From assembly GCF_014647895.1 (NCBI RefSeq), contig NZ_BMQB01000001.1:248001-312000 (forward strand): a stretch of DNA of 64,000 nt. The letters are read 5' to 3'. The notes beneath the pieces are model-generated. The model ran no database searches, was not told where the DNA came from, and saw only the letters and a list, made by a program, of their open reading frames with translations. The position numbers and the translations under genes are program-made. Origin of the DNA: Pilimelia anulata (GTDB lineage Bacteria > Actinomycetota > Actinomycetes > Mycobacteriales > Micromonosporaceae). Shown here piece by piece: positions 6,785 to 16,858 of the stretch. Position 1 is the first letter of the stretch; each line of letters opens with the position of its first letter.

Positions 6785-8626
6785 TCAGGGCAGGGCCACC
6801 GCCAGCAGGGCCGACGCCGTGAAGTCGATCGCCGGCTCCGCCGTCGGCCACGCCGCCGTCGCGTCCCGGAACGCCCCACCCCCGCCGTCGTACCCGCCCA
6901 CGTCCACCCCGGCGCACCGCCGCGCCCCCGACGGCGTCGCCAGCCCCTTGAGCAGCGACGCCTTGTTCGGCCCGTTCACCACCGCGCCGTCGAGCCGCTC
7001 GCCGGTCAGGTTGGCGATCTGGTGGTGCGGGCAGCGCGGGTAGGTCGTCCCCGCCCCGATCATGAACGACACCCCCCACGCGTTCCCGCCCAGCGCCCAC
7101 GCCCGCTGCCCCGCGCCCAGCGCGGTGAACTCGTCGCCGCCGCCGGCCCGCCGGTACAGCGCGGCCGTGGCCGCCAGGCCGAACGCCTGCGGTACGGCGT
7201 CGAACCGGGTCACCGGCGCCGCGGCCCCGAACGGGTCCTTCGCCGCGCGGTCGCCGGCCGCGGCCAGCGGCGCGCGCAGGCCGGCGAGCAGGGTGTCCCG
7301 GTCGGGGCCGGCCGGGACGACCGGGAGCAGTTCGGCGATGGCCAGCGCGCTGACGTCGGCCGCGCCGAGGACGGCGACGTCGCCGTCGCGGGCGTGGGCG
7401 GTGGCCCAGCGGGTCGCGTCGGCGCGCCACCGCGCGGCCCGGGGGTCGCCCAGCCGGGTGGCGGCCAGGGACAGTTCGGCGGCGCCGAGGGCCAGGTCGT
7501 CCTCGGCGCCGCCGTCGGTGTAGTAGGTGCCGGGGTACGTCGTGACGGTCGCGCCGGGGTCGGCCCGGTCCAGGATCGCGGCGGCGCGGGTCAGCAGGCG
7601 GCGGGCGGCGGCGCGGTCGGCGGTCAGCCGGGCGCCGAGGGCCAGGGCCGCGGCGACCCGGCCGGCGAGGTTGCCGGGGATGCCGTCGGTGCCGGCGTGG
7701 GCCGGGAAGACCGGGCGGAAGGAGAGGTAGTAGTCGTTGTCGCCGCGGGCGGGGCGGGTCGCGTCGTCGCGCTGGGGGAGGCGCCAGCGGTCGTGGTCGC
7801 CGAGGACGCCGTCGCCGCCGTCGCCGAGGCCGACCTGGGCGTGCAGGGTGCCGGTGCGGGCGTCGTACATCCGGTCCAGCCAGGCCAGCCCGAACGCGGC
7901 CTCGCGGGCCAGCGGGGTGCCGGCGGCGGCGCGGCGCTCGCGCTGGGCGAGCAGCAGGGCGATCGTCGCGTACGCGGCGGTGTGGGTGAACTTGAGGTAG
8001 TCGCCGGCGTCGTACCAGCCGCCGCCGGCGTCCAGCGTGCCGCCCGCGGGCGCGAGCGGGCCGGTCAGGGTGTCGCCGTCGTACTCGGGCGCGTCGTACC
8101 GGGTGGCGGTGCGGTCGGCCAGGTGCGCCGGGCGGCGGTCGAGGACGCCCGGTACGACGTCGGCGCCGTCGCGCTGGGCCTGGAAGAAGCGGACCGCGCG
8201 GTCGGCCAGGGCCGCGTGCGGGTCGGCGGCGACGGCGAACCACGGCGAGGTGGCCGCCGGGCGGGCGACGACGATCCGGTACCGGCCGGGGTCGCGCAGC
8301 GCGGTCAGGTCGAGCGGGCGGACGGCCGGGTACCGGTCGCTCCACTCGCCCCGGCTGCCGCCGGCGGTGCCGCGCAGCACCACCGCGTCGTTCTCGTCGC
8401 GGACCTCGAACGGGGCGTCGTCGTCACCGTCCGTCATCAGATAGGCGATCTTCGGGCCGGCGGCGGCGTACCCGACCTGGTCCACCCGGACCGCGGCGGC
8501 GCCGCCGGCGGCGTCCGGCCCGCAGGCCGCGGCGGCGAGCAGCAGCGCGCCGGCCAGCAGCGCGGCGCCGGCGCGGCGCACCCGGCCGGTCGGCGCGGCC
8601 GGGCGCGGCGGGCGGGTCGGCGGCAC
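6785..8626 (-). CDS. Glycoside hydrolase family 9 endoglucanase-like lipoprotein
   Basis: Predicted surface beta-1,4-glucanase. A lipoprotein signal (RRAGAALLAGALLLAAAAC) ends in a lipobox LAAAAC. An N-terminal Ig-like (CelD-type) domain follows, from VRVDQVGYAAAGPKIAY to PWFAVAAD. The (alpha/alpha)6 catalytic domain has GGWYDAGDYLKF with the catalytic DAGD aspartates, the MIGAGTTYPRCPHHQIANL substrate loop and a C-terminal Glu in AEPAIDFTAS. GTG 8626 is chosen because GAGGAGG lies just upstream; longer frames run into the divergent promoter region. At 613 aa it is a normal length for a CelD-like GH9 without a cellulose-binding module. It is convergent with the host dus remnant and divergent from the histidine kinase gene. 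The preferred substrate cannot be read from the sequence. Confidence 0.88.
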   Translation of the reverse strand: MPPTRPPRPAAPTGRVRRAGAALLAGALLLAAAACGPDAAGGAAAVRVDQVGYAAAGPKIAYLMTDGDDDAPFEVRDENDAVVLRGTAGGSRGEWSDRYPAVRPLDLTALRDPGRYRIVVARPAATSPWFAVAADPHAALADRAVRFFQAQRDGADVVPGVLDRRPAHLADRTATRYDAPEYDGDTLTGPLAPAGGTLDAGGGWYDAGDYLKFTHTAAYATIALLLAQRERRAAAGTPLAREAAFGLAWLDRMYDARTGTLHAQVGLGDGGDGVLGDHDRWRLPQRDDATRPARGDNDYYLSFRPVFPAHAGTDGIPGNLAGRVAAALALGARLTADRAAARRLLTRAAAILDRADPGATVTTYPGTYYTDGGAEDDLALGAAELSLAATRLGDPRAARWRADATRWATAHARDGDVAVLGAADVSALAIAELLPVVPAGPDRDTLLAGLRAPLAAAGDRAAKDPFGAAAPVTRFDAVPQAFGLAATAALYRRAGGGDEFTALGAGQRAWALGGNAWGVSFMIGAGTTYPRCPHHQIANLTGERLDGAVVNGPNKASLLKGLATPSGARRCAGVDVGGYDGGGGAFRDATAAWPTAEPAIDFTASALLAVALP

Positions 8627-8783
8627 CGGGCCTCCTCGGCGGTCGCGGCGGTCGGGGCCCGCCGGGGTCACCCACCGTACCCGCGCGCGCTGGGCGCCTC
8701 CCCCGGCCGTGGGCGCGGCGCGGGCGTTGCGGGTGGGCTCGACCGGGTTGTCCGAGTACGCGTCCGGCGTGGCGGCGCCGTCG

Positions 8784-8789
8784 TACACT
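8784..8789 (+). promoter_or_regulatory. -10 element TACACT for the histidine kinase gene
   Basis: TACACT ends nine bases before GTG 8799. With no ribosome site present, this suggests transcription starts at or near the start codon (leaderless message). Confidence 0.45.
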
Positions 8790-8798
8790 CGGTCCGCG

Positions 8799-9983
8799 GT
8801 GAGCGGATCCTGGTACCGACCGGCGGACGCCGGACCCCGGGCGGCAGCCAGGCAAGCGGCCGTCCTGCTCGTCGTGGCCGGGCTGATCAACCTGATCCTC
8901 GCGCTGTTCAGCAGCCACCCCCTGCTCGACCTCGGCTACGCCGGCACCAGCCTGGCGATGGCCGCGCTGGCCGGCTTCCTGCCCTGGCGCCGGTGGCCGC
9001 CGCTGTGGCAGCTCGTACTGGTCCCCCTGCAACTGGTGAACGTCGCGTTCTCCACCGTCACCTTCGGCGGCTTCGAGGCCGGCAACGGGCCGTACCTGGT
9101 GCTCATGCACGCGTGGATCGGCCTGAACTTTCCCCGCTGGGTGACCTGGGCGGTCGCCCCGGCCACCGCGCTGTCCTACCTCGCCGCCCTGGCCGTCGTC
9201 GAGCCGGCGGCGCTGTCCGCGGCCCAGTGCCTGATCCTGCTGCTGGTCTGCGTCCTGGTCGGGCTCGCCATCACCGCGCAGATCCAGGCCCGGGAGCGGG
9301 ACCGGGACCGGGTGGCCCGGGTCGAGCGGTGGCGGGCGGCGCTGACCGCGACGCTGGCGCACGACCTGCGCTCGCCGCTGGCCACCATGCAGACGGCGGT
9401 GGAGATGGTCCGCGACGAGGTGGACGAGATGCCGGCGGGGGAGCGGGAGCGGCTGCTGGGCAACGTGCAGCGGCAGATCACCCGGATCAGCCGGCTGTCG
9501 ACCAGCCTGCTGGACATGGAGCGGGTGGACTCCGACGGCCGGCTCCGGCTGGACCTGGCGTCGGTGCCGGTGGCCGAGGCGGTCACCGAGGCGGTGGAGA
9601 ACGTCGCCGCCGCCGGGGTGGCCAACGCCGTCCCGGCGGGGCTGACCGTGACCGCCGACCCCGAGCGGCTCCAGCAGATGCTGATCAACCTGATCGGCAA
9701 CGCGCTGCGGCACGGGCGGCCGCCGGTGGTGGTCCGGGCCGAGGAGGTGCCGGGGTGGGTCTCGATCGAGGTGCGCGACCACGGGCCGGGCATCTCGCCG
9801 GAGGTCGGCCGGACCCTGTTCGCCCGCTTCGGCACCGACAGCGAGGAGGCCGACGCGGTCGGCCTGGGGCTGTGGATCGTCGACCAGCTCGCCCGGGCGC
9901 ACGGCGGCCGGGTCCGGTACGAGCCCGCCCAGCCGGGCGCCCGCCTGATCATCATGCTGCCCCGGGCCGCCGATGCTGCTTGA
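8799..9983 (+). CDS. Orphan membrane sensor histidine kinase (394 aa)
   Basis: An N-terminal membrane domain with about six hydrophobic segments (AAVLLVVAGLINLILALF, then further stretches to AQCLILLLVCVLVGLAITA) is followed by a signalling helix. The dimerisation box has the phospho-acceptor His in LAHDLRSPLATM. The ATP-binding domain shows an N box (INLIGNALRHG), G1 (RDHGPGI) and G2 (VGLGLWIVDQL). No response regulator lies next to it, so the partner is elsewhere. The input signal is unknown; no periplasmic sensor domain is seen, so sensing is probably within the membrane. GTG 8799 is favoured over the longer ATG 8709 frame, which would add 30 residues without a ribosome site. Confidence 0.85.
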   Translation: MSGSWYRPADAGPRAAARQAAVLLVVAGLINLILALFSSHPLLDLGYAGTSLAMAALAGFLPWRRWPPLWQLVLVPLQLVNVAFSTVTFGGFEAGNGPYLVLMHAWIGLNFPRWVTWAVAPATALSYLAALAVVEPAALSAAQCLILLLVCVLVGLAITAQIQARERDRDRVARVERWRAALTATLAHDLRSPLATMQTAVEMVRDEVDEMPAGERERLLGNVQRQITRISRLSTSLLDMERVDSDGRLRLDLASVPVAEAVTEAVENVAAAGVANAVPAGLTVTADPERLQQMLINLIGNALRHGRPPVVVRAEEVPGWVSIEVRDHGPGISPEVGRTLFARFGTDSEEADAVGLGLWIVDQLARAHGGRVRYEPAQPGARLIIMLPRAADAA

Positions 9984-10123
9984 TCAACGTGACGTCTTGT
10001 GCGCGAAACCCCTGCACCGCGCGCACGAAACTGCGGCAATCCCGACCTCGGTGTGCCGAGCGTCACGCCGGGCTCCCGACAGGCCCCGACGTCGCATAAC
10101 GTCCGGCCCAACGGGTGACTACG

Positions 10124-10168
10124 GATGGGTGGCCAACCCCTTACGCCGTCGGGGCGCCGCCACCCATC
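10124..10168 (+). promoter_or_regulatory. Stem-loop in the ppdK leader
   Basis: A perfect 10-bp inverted repeat, GATGGGTGGC (10124-10133) and GCCACCCATC (10159-10168), encloses a nested CCCC/GGGG pair. It lies 29 bases before the AGGAGG of ppdK. It could be an attenuator, an RNA-stability element or a DNA operator; it fits no riboswitch class I know. Confidence 0.4.
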
Positions 10169-10208
10169 GCGCCGTCAACAGACACCCATGGGCTTTCAGG
10201 AGGCTTAC

Positions 10209-12929
<2,721 letters not shown>

Positions 12930-12935
12930 CCGCCG

Positions 12936-12965
12936 CGGGTGGGGCGGCCGCGGCCGGCCCACCCG
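12936..12965 (+). terminator. Hairpin after ppdK
   Basis: CGGGTGGG (12936-12943) pairs with CCCACCCG (12958-12965) around a GGCCGCGGCC core, seven bases after the ppdK stop. It has no T-tract, as is usual in this genome. Confidence 0.55.
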
Positions 12966-12980
12966 CCCGGCCTCCACACC

Positions 12981-13014
12981 GGAGCGTTGCGGGTGCGGCG
13001 GAGCGTTGCGGGTG
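12981..13014 (+). repeat. Two 15-bp direct repeats before dgt
   Basis: GGAGCGTTGCGGGTG occurs at 12981-12995 and 13000-13014, a 19-base period, about 40 bases upstream of the dgt -10 element. The core GCGTTGCGGGTG also occurs at 8724-8735 before the histidine kinase gene. It may be a regulator site or a genome-wide motif. Confidence 0.5.
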
Positions 13015-13052
13015 TGGCCGCGCGGCCGGCGGACAAAGCGCGGCGCACTCGA

Positions 13053-13058
13053 TAGGCT
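13053..13058 (+). promoter_or_regulatory. -10 element TAGGCT for dgt
   Basis: TAGGCT ends six bases before GTG 13065 and no ribosome site is present, the pattern of a leaderless actinobacterial message. Confidence 0.6.
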
Positions 13059-13064
13059 CGGCGC

Positions 13065-14345
13065 GTGAGTGACGCACCGGGAGCGGGCGCGCCCGACGGG
13101 CAGCGGTGGGCGCCGGAGCCGCGCAAGCCGACCGGCAACGACCGCTCGCCGTACGAACGGGACCGGGCCCGGGTGCTGCACTGCGCCGCGTTCCGCCGGC
13201 TCGCCACCAAGACCCAGGTGCACACCGCCGGCACCGGGCCCGCGCACCCGGGGCCGGGCGGCGCCGGCGACTTCCTGCGCACCCGGCTCACCCACTCCCT
13301 GGAAGTGGCGCAGATCGCCCGCCACCTCGGCGAGAGCCTCGGCTGCGACCCGGACGTGGTGGACGTCGCCGGGCTCGCCCACGACCTCGGCCACCCGCCG
13401 TTCGGGCACAACGGCGAGGACGCGCTCGCGGTCGTCGCCGAGGGCTGCGGCGGGTTCGAGGGCAACGCGCAGACCCTGCGGGTGCTGGCCCGGCTCGAAG
13501 CGAAGATCCACTTCTCGGACGGCCGGTCCGCCGGGCTGAACCTGACCCGGGCCGCGCTGGACGCCGCCTGCAAGTACCCGTGGCCGCGCCGCCCCGGCCG
13601 GAACAAGTTCGGCGTGTACGCCGACGACGCCGACGTGTTCGCCTGGCTGCGCGCGTCCGCCCCGCCCGGCGAGCCGGAGCGGCAGTGCCTGGAGGCGCAG
13701 GTCATGGACTGGGCCGACGACGTGGCGTACTCGGTGCACGACGTCGAGGACGGCGTGTTCGGCGGGCACGTCCGGCTGCCGCACCTGATGGACGACGCCG
13801 ACGAGCGGGCGGCGCTGTGCGCGGACGTGGCCGGCAAGTACTCGGCCGAGTCGACCGCCGCGCTCGGCGCCGTCCTGGTCGACCTGCTGGCCGAGCCGGT
13901 GCTGGCGCCGCTGGTGTCCTACGACGGCGGGCACCGGGCGCAGGCCGCCCTGAAGGGGGCGACGAGCGCGCTGACCGGCGGCTTCGTGGCCGCGGCGGTG
14001 GCGGCCACCCGCAAGGAGTTCGGCGACGGGTCGCTGCGCCGGTACGCCGCCGACCTGGTCGTACCCGAGGAGACCCGGGCCCGGGTGGCGCTGCTCAAGG
14101 GCATGGCGCTGCGGTACGTCCTGCGCCGGCGCGGCGCCGAGCCCGGCTACCAGCGGCAGCGGGAGATCATCACCGAGCTGGTGCACGCGCTGACCCTGCG
14201 CGCCCCGACCGTGCTGGACCCGGTCTTCGCCCCGCTGTGGCGGGCCGCGCCGAACGACGCGGGCCGGCTGCGCGTGGTGATCGACCAGGTGGCCTCGCTG
14301 ACCGACCCGGCCGCCGTCGCCTGGCACCAGCACCTCGCCGGCTGA
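13065..14345 (+). CDS. dgt: Deoxyguanosinetriphosphate triphosphohydrolase-like protein (426 aa)
   Basis: An HD-domain dNTPase that hydrolyses dNTPs to nucleosides and triphosphate and helps balance the nucleotide pool. Metal-binding residues appear as FLRTRLTHSLEVAQIAR (H), VAGLAHDLGHPPFGHNGE (the HD pair) and VMDWADDVAYSVHD (D). The N-terminal SPYERDRARVLHCAAFRRL segment is typical of the Dgt type 2 family. Length is typical. The start is the GTG placed immediately after a TAGGCT -10 element. It lies two genes upstream of dnaG, a neighbourhood often conserved in actinobacteria, which supports a role tied to DNA replication. Confidence 0.95.
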   Translation: MSDAPGAGAPDGQRWAPEPRKPTGNDRSPYERDRARVLHCAAFRRLATKTQVHTAGTGPAHPGPGGAGDFLRTRLTHSLEVAQIARHLGESLGCDPDVVDVAGLAHDLGHPPFGHNGEDALAVVAEGCGGFEGNAQTLRVLARLEAKIHFSDGRSAGLNLTRAALDAACKYPWPRRPGRNKFGVYADDADVFAWLRASAPPGEPERQCLEAQVMDWADDVAYSVHDVEDGVFGGHVRLPHLMDDADERAALCADVAGKYSAESTAALGAVLVDLLAEPVLAPLVSYDGGHRAQAALKGATSALTGGFVAAAVAATRKEFGDGSLRRYAADLVVPEETRARVALLKGMALRYVLRRRGAEPGYQRQREIITELVHALTLRAPTVLDPVFAPLWRAAPNDAGRLRVVIDQVASLTDPAAVAWHQHLAG

Positions 14346-14468
14346 CGCCCATGCGCCCCGCCGCCCCGCGCCCCGCCGCCGCGGCTCCCGCCGGTCGGCC
14401 GTGTCAGATTTGTCCGATTCATGACGTATGGGAGAGGATGGAAACAGTCGACGCACGGGAGTGAGCGC

Positions 14469-16256
14469 ATGTACGTGGTCCTCGCCTGGTTCGCGCGGCG
14501 CCCCGCCGGCCGCCGGGACCACGCGGCCCGGGCCGCCGCCGCGGTCGACGCGGTCGCCCCGCCGTCGTACCGGTCCGACGCCCGCGGCGACGCCACCTGG
14601 GGCCTGTACGTGCGCAGCGCCCCGCGCCCCGGCCCCTGGCCGGCGTTCGCCAGCGCCGACGGCGTCACCGCCGTCTCGCTCGGCCTGCCGATCGGCCTGG
14701 ACACCACCGGCGGCCCGGTCGGCCTGGCCCGCCGGGTGCTCGCCGGCGCCGACCCCGCCGCCGGCGTGCTGCCGCCGTTCGGCCTGATCGCCGCCGGGCC
14801 CGACGGCGCCGTCACCGTCGCCCAGGACTGGCTGGGCATGTCCCGGCTGTTCACCGCCGAGCACGACGGCGTGGTCGCCTTCGCCAGCCGGCCCAGCCTG
14901 CTCGCCGGCTTCCTGTACGGCCGGACCGAGCCCGACCCCGACGCCTGGGAGTCGTACGCCGCCAGCGGCCACTTCGGCGCCGACAGCGCCCCGGTCCGCG
15001 GGGTCCGGCTGCTCGCGCCCGGCGCCCGGTACTGCCTGCTCCCCGGCACCGCCGGCTGGCGGCTGACCCGGCGCACCGGCCGTACGGTCGACGACCTGGT
15101 CGCCGCCGGCCTGGACCGGCGCGGCGACCCCGACCGCGCGGTCGCCGCCGCCGCCGACGGCATCGCCGCGGCGGCCGCCGCCACCCACGACCTGTGCGGC
15201 GGCGACCTGCTGCTCGGCCTGTCCGGCGGCAAGGACTCCCGGGTGCTGGCCGCGGCCTTCGTCGGCGGCGGCCGGCTGCCCCGGCTGCGCACCAACGCCG
15301 ACACCCCCGCCGAGGGCGCCACCGCCGAACGGCTCGTCGCGCTGCTGCGCGGGCGCGGCCTCGACCCCGCGCACGAGCTGGTCACCGCGGCCGCGCCGGC
15401 CGCCGTGCTGCGGGTCGGGCTGCGCGAGCGCGGCGTCCGCCTGCTGCGCCACTACGACCACCAGTTCCCGTCGACGTACCTGGTCCGGCCCGCCGTCGCC
15501 GGCGTCCCCGGCGACGGCCCGCCCCGGCTCTCGCTCACCGGCGCGGGCGGGGAGCTGGCCACCGGGTACTGGTACCCGACGGAGCCCGACCTGCTCGGCG
15601 ACCGGCTCGCGGTCGAGCGGGCGATCGCCGCCCGGCACCTCGGCGCGGCCGGCGCCGGCCTGGCCCGGCCGGCCCGGGAGCGGCAGCGGGACCGGCTCGC
15701 CGGCCTGCTCCGGCACGCCGCCGACCTGGGCGTGGCCGGCGCGGACCTGGCCGACTACGTGTACCTGACCGAGCGGATGCGCCGCTGGTCCACCTCGGCG
15801 TACGCGCCCGGCATGGTCACCCCGTTCCTCGCCCCGGCGGTGGTGACCGCCTGCTTCGCGCTGCCGCCGGCGCTGAAGCTGGCCCGCCGGCTGCACACCG
15901 CGGTGGTCGCGCGGTTCGTGCCCGAGTGGGCCGACGTGCCGTACGTCTCGGTCGGCACCGGCCGGTCCACCGCCGCCCGGATCTGGCAGGGCGACGGCGC
16001 GGCGACGATCCGCGGCCTGCTCGCCGCGGCGGCCGACGCGCCGCTGGCGGCGCCGGTGCGGCCGGACGCGGTCCGCACCGAGCTGGCCCGGTACCAGTGG
16101 CGGCGGCGCACCCGGGACGACGCGACCCGGCAGTTCGTCTACCTGGCGCTGGCCGACCGGGCGCTGCGCGGCGGGCCGCCGGTGGTGCGGCAGCGGGACT
16201 GGGCGGCGCTGGACCGGCTGCGCGGCGGCTGGGTCCTGGCCACCGGCCGCCGCTGA
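14469..16256 (+). CDS. Asparagine-synthase-like PP-loop protein (595 aa)
   Basis: The C-terminal half is an asparagine-synthetase-type ATP pyrophosphatase: LLLGLSGGKDSRVLAAAF is the PP-loop, and LSLTGAGGELATGYW and RRWSTSAYAPGMVTPFL are family-like substrate segments. The N-terminal third resembles a class II glutaminase fold but begins MYVVLAWFARR, with no Cys at position 2, so it should not use glutamine. This is the state seen in beta-lactam synthetases, lasso peptide cyclases and many uncharacterised relatives that adenylate a carboxylate. GGGAG precedes ATG 14469. No precursor peptide, other biosynthetic enzyme or transporter is adjacent, so the substrate is unknown. It lies between dgt and dnaG and is convergent with an NlpC-like gene. 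Confidence 0.8.
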   Translation: MYVVLAWFARRPAGRRDHAARAAAAVDAVAPPSYRSDARGDATWGLYVRSAPRPGPWPAFASADGVTAVSLGLPIGLDTTGGPVGLARRVLAGADPAAGVLPPFGLIAAGPDGAVTVAQDWLGMSRLFTAEHDGVVAFASRPSLLAGFLYGRTEPDPDAWESYAASGHFGADSAPVRGVRLLAPGARYCLLPGTAGWRLTRRTGRTVDDLVAAGLDRRGDPDRAVAAAADGIAAAAAATHDLCGGDLLLGLSGGKDSRVLAAAFVGGGRLPRLRTNADTPAEGATAERLVALLRGRGLDPAHELVTAAAPAAVLRVGLRERGVRLLRHYDHQFPSTYLVRPAVAGVPGDGPPRLSLTGAGGELATGYWYPTEPDLLGDRLAVERAIAARHLGAAGAGLARPARERQRDRLAGLLRHAADLGVAGADLADYVYLTERMRRWSTSAYAPGMVTPFLAPAVVTACFALPPALKLARRLHTAVVARFVPEWADVPYVSVGTGRSTAARIWQGDGAATIRGLLAAAADAPLAAPVRPDAVRTELARYQWRRRTRDDATRQFVYLALADRALRGGPPVVRQRDWAALDRLRGGWVLATGRR

Positions 16257-16272
16257 CGGCCCGGCCCGGGGC

Positions 16273-16758
16273 TCAGTCGGTGACGTGGTGCGGGCGCAGC
16301 GCGCGGTAGTGGTCGGCCGGGTGGTTGGCCAGCATCGGCTGGGTGAACGTCGCGTGTGGGCAGTGCTCCAGCCCGCCGCCGCCGAAGTGGTAGAACGCGA
16401 AGCCGATCGGGTGCGCCCGCCACGCGGCGAACAGCAGCACGTGGTGCTCCGCGAACGGCCCCTCGACGTTGTCCAGCAGGTCGCCGGGGCGCAGCGCGGA
16501 CCGGGGGATCGGCGTGGTCCACCGGTCGGTGGCCAGCTCGTCGGTGTCCGGGCCGGTGCCGTGCCGCAGGTCCAGGGCCATGCTGACGAAGCCGGAGCAG
16601 TCGAGCCGGTACCGGTGCGTACCGTCCGGGCCGGCGATGGCGTCGGCCTCCTCCTGCGAGTAGGTCAGCGCGTCCCGGCGCAGCCACCAGGCCCGGGCCC
16701 GGGCGAGCACCGCCCGCCGGGAGATCGCCGTGGGGTGCCCGCCGGTGCCGTCCGTCAT
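16273..16758 (-). CDS. NlpC/P60-like cysteine hydrolase (161 aa)
   Basis: A short papain-like fold. The nucleophile Cys lies in YRLDCSGFVSMALDL and a candidate catalytic His in EHHVLLFAAW, in the order typical of NlpC/P60 and CHAP-like amidases and peptidases. There is no signal peptide, no membrane segment and no cell-wall binding domain, so it is either cytoplasmic or exported without a classical signal. The start at ATG 16758 is supported by TACGCT six bases upstream. Natural substrates of such short versions are not established; cleavage of peptidoglycan-type amide bonds is family knowledge and is not shown here. It converges on the asparagine-synthase-like gene and diverges from dnaG. 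Confidence 0.75.
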   Translation of the reverse strand: MTDGTGGHPTAISRRAVLARARAWWLRRDALTYSQEEADAIAGPDGTHRYRLDCSGFVSMALDLRHGTGPDTDELATDRWTTPIPRSALRPGDLLDNVEGPFAEHHVLLFAAWRAHPIGFAFYHFGGGGLEHCPHATFTQPMLANHPADHYRALRPHHVTD

Positions 16759-16764
16759 CGGGCC

Positions 16765-16770
16765 AGCGTA
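16765..16770 (-). promoter_or_regulatory. -10 element TACGCT for the NlpC-like gene
   Basis: On the minus strand TACGCT ends six bases before ATG 16758 with no ribosome site, suggesting a leaderless message. Confidence 0.55.
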
Positions 16771-16858
16771 CGGGCGCCGCCCCCGGGCCCGGCCCCGCCG
16801 TCGCCGCGGCCGGGGCATCGCGGCAGGATGGGGGCGGTACGACCGGGAGGGGGTCTGG

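Noticed and set aside
14469-16758. Lasso peptide or other RiPP cluster suggested by the asparagine-synthase homologue and the NlpC-like gene
   Set aside because: No precursor peptide, recognition element, transglutaminase-like leader peptidase or transporter is adjacent, and the NlpC-like gene is convergent.
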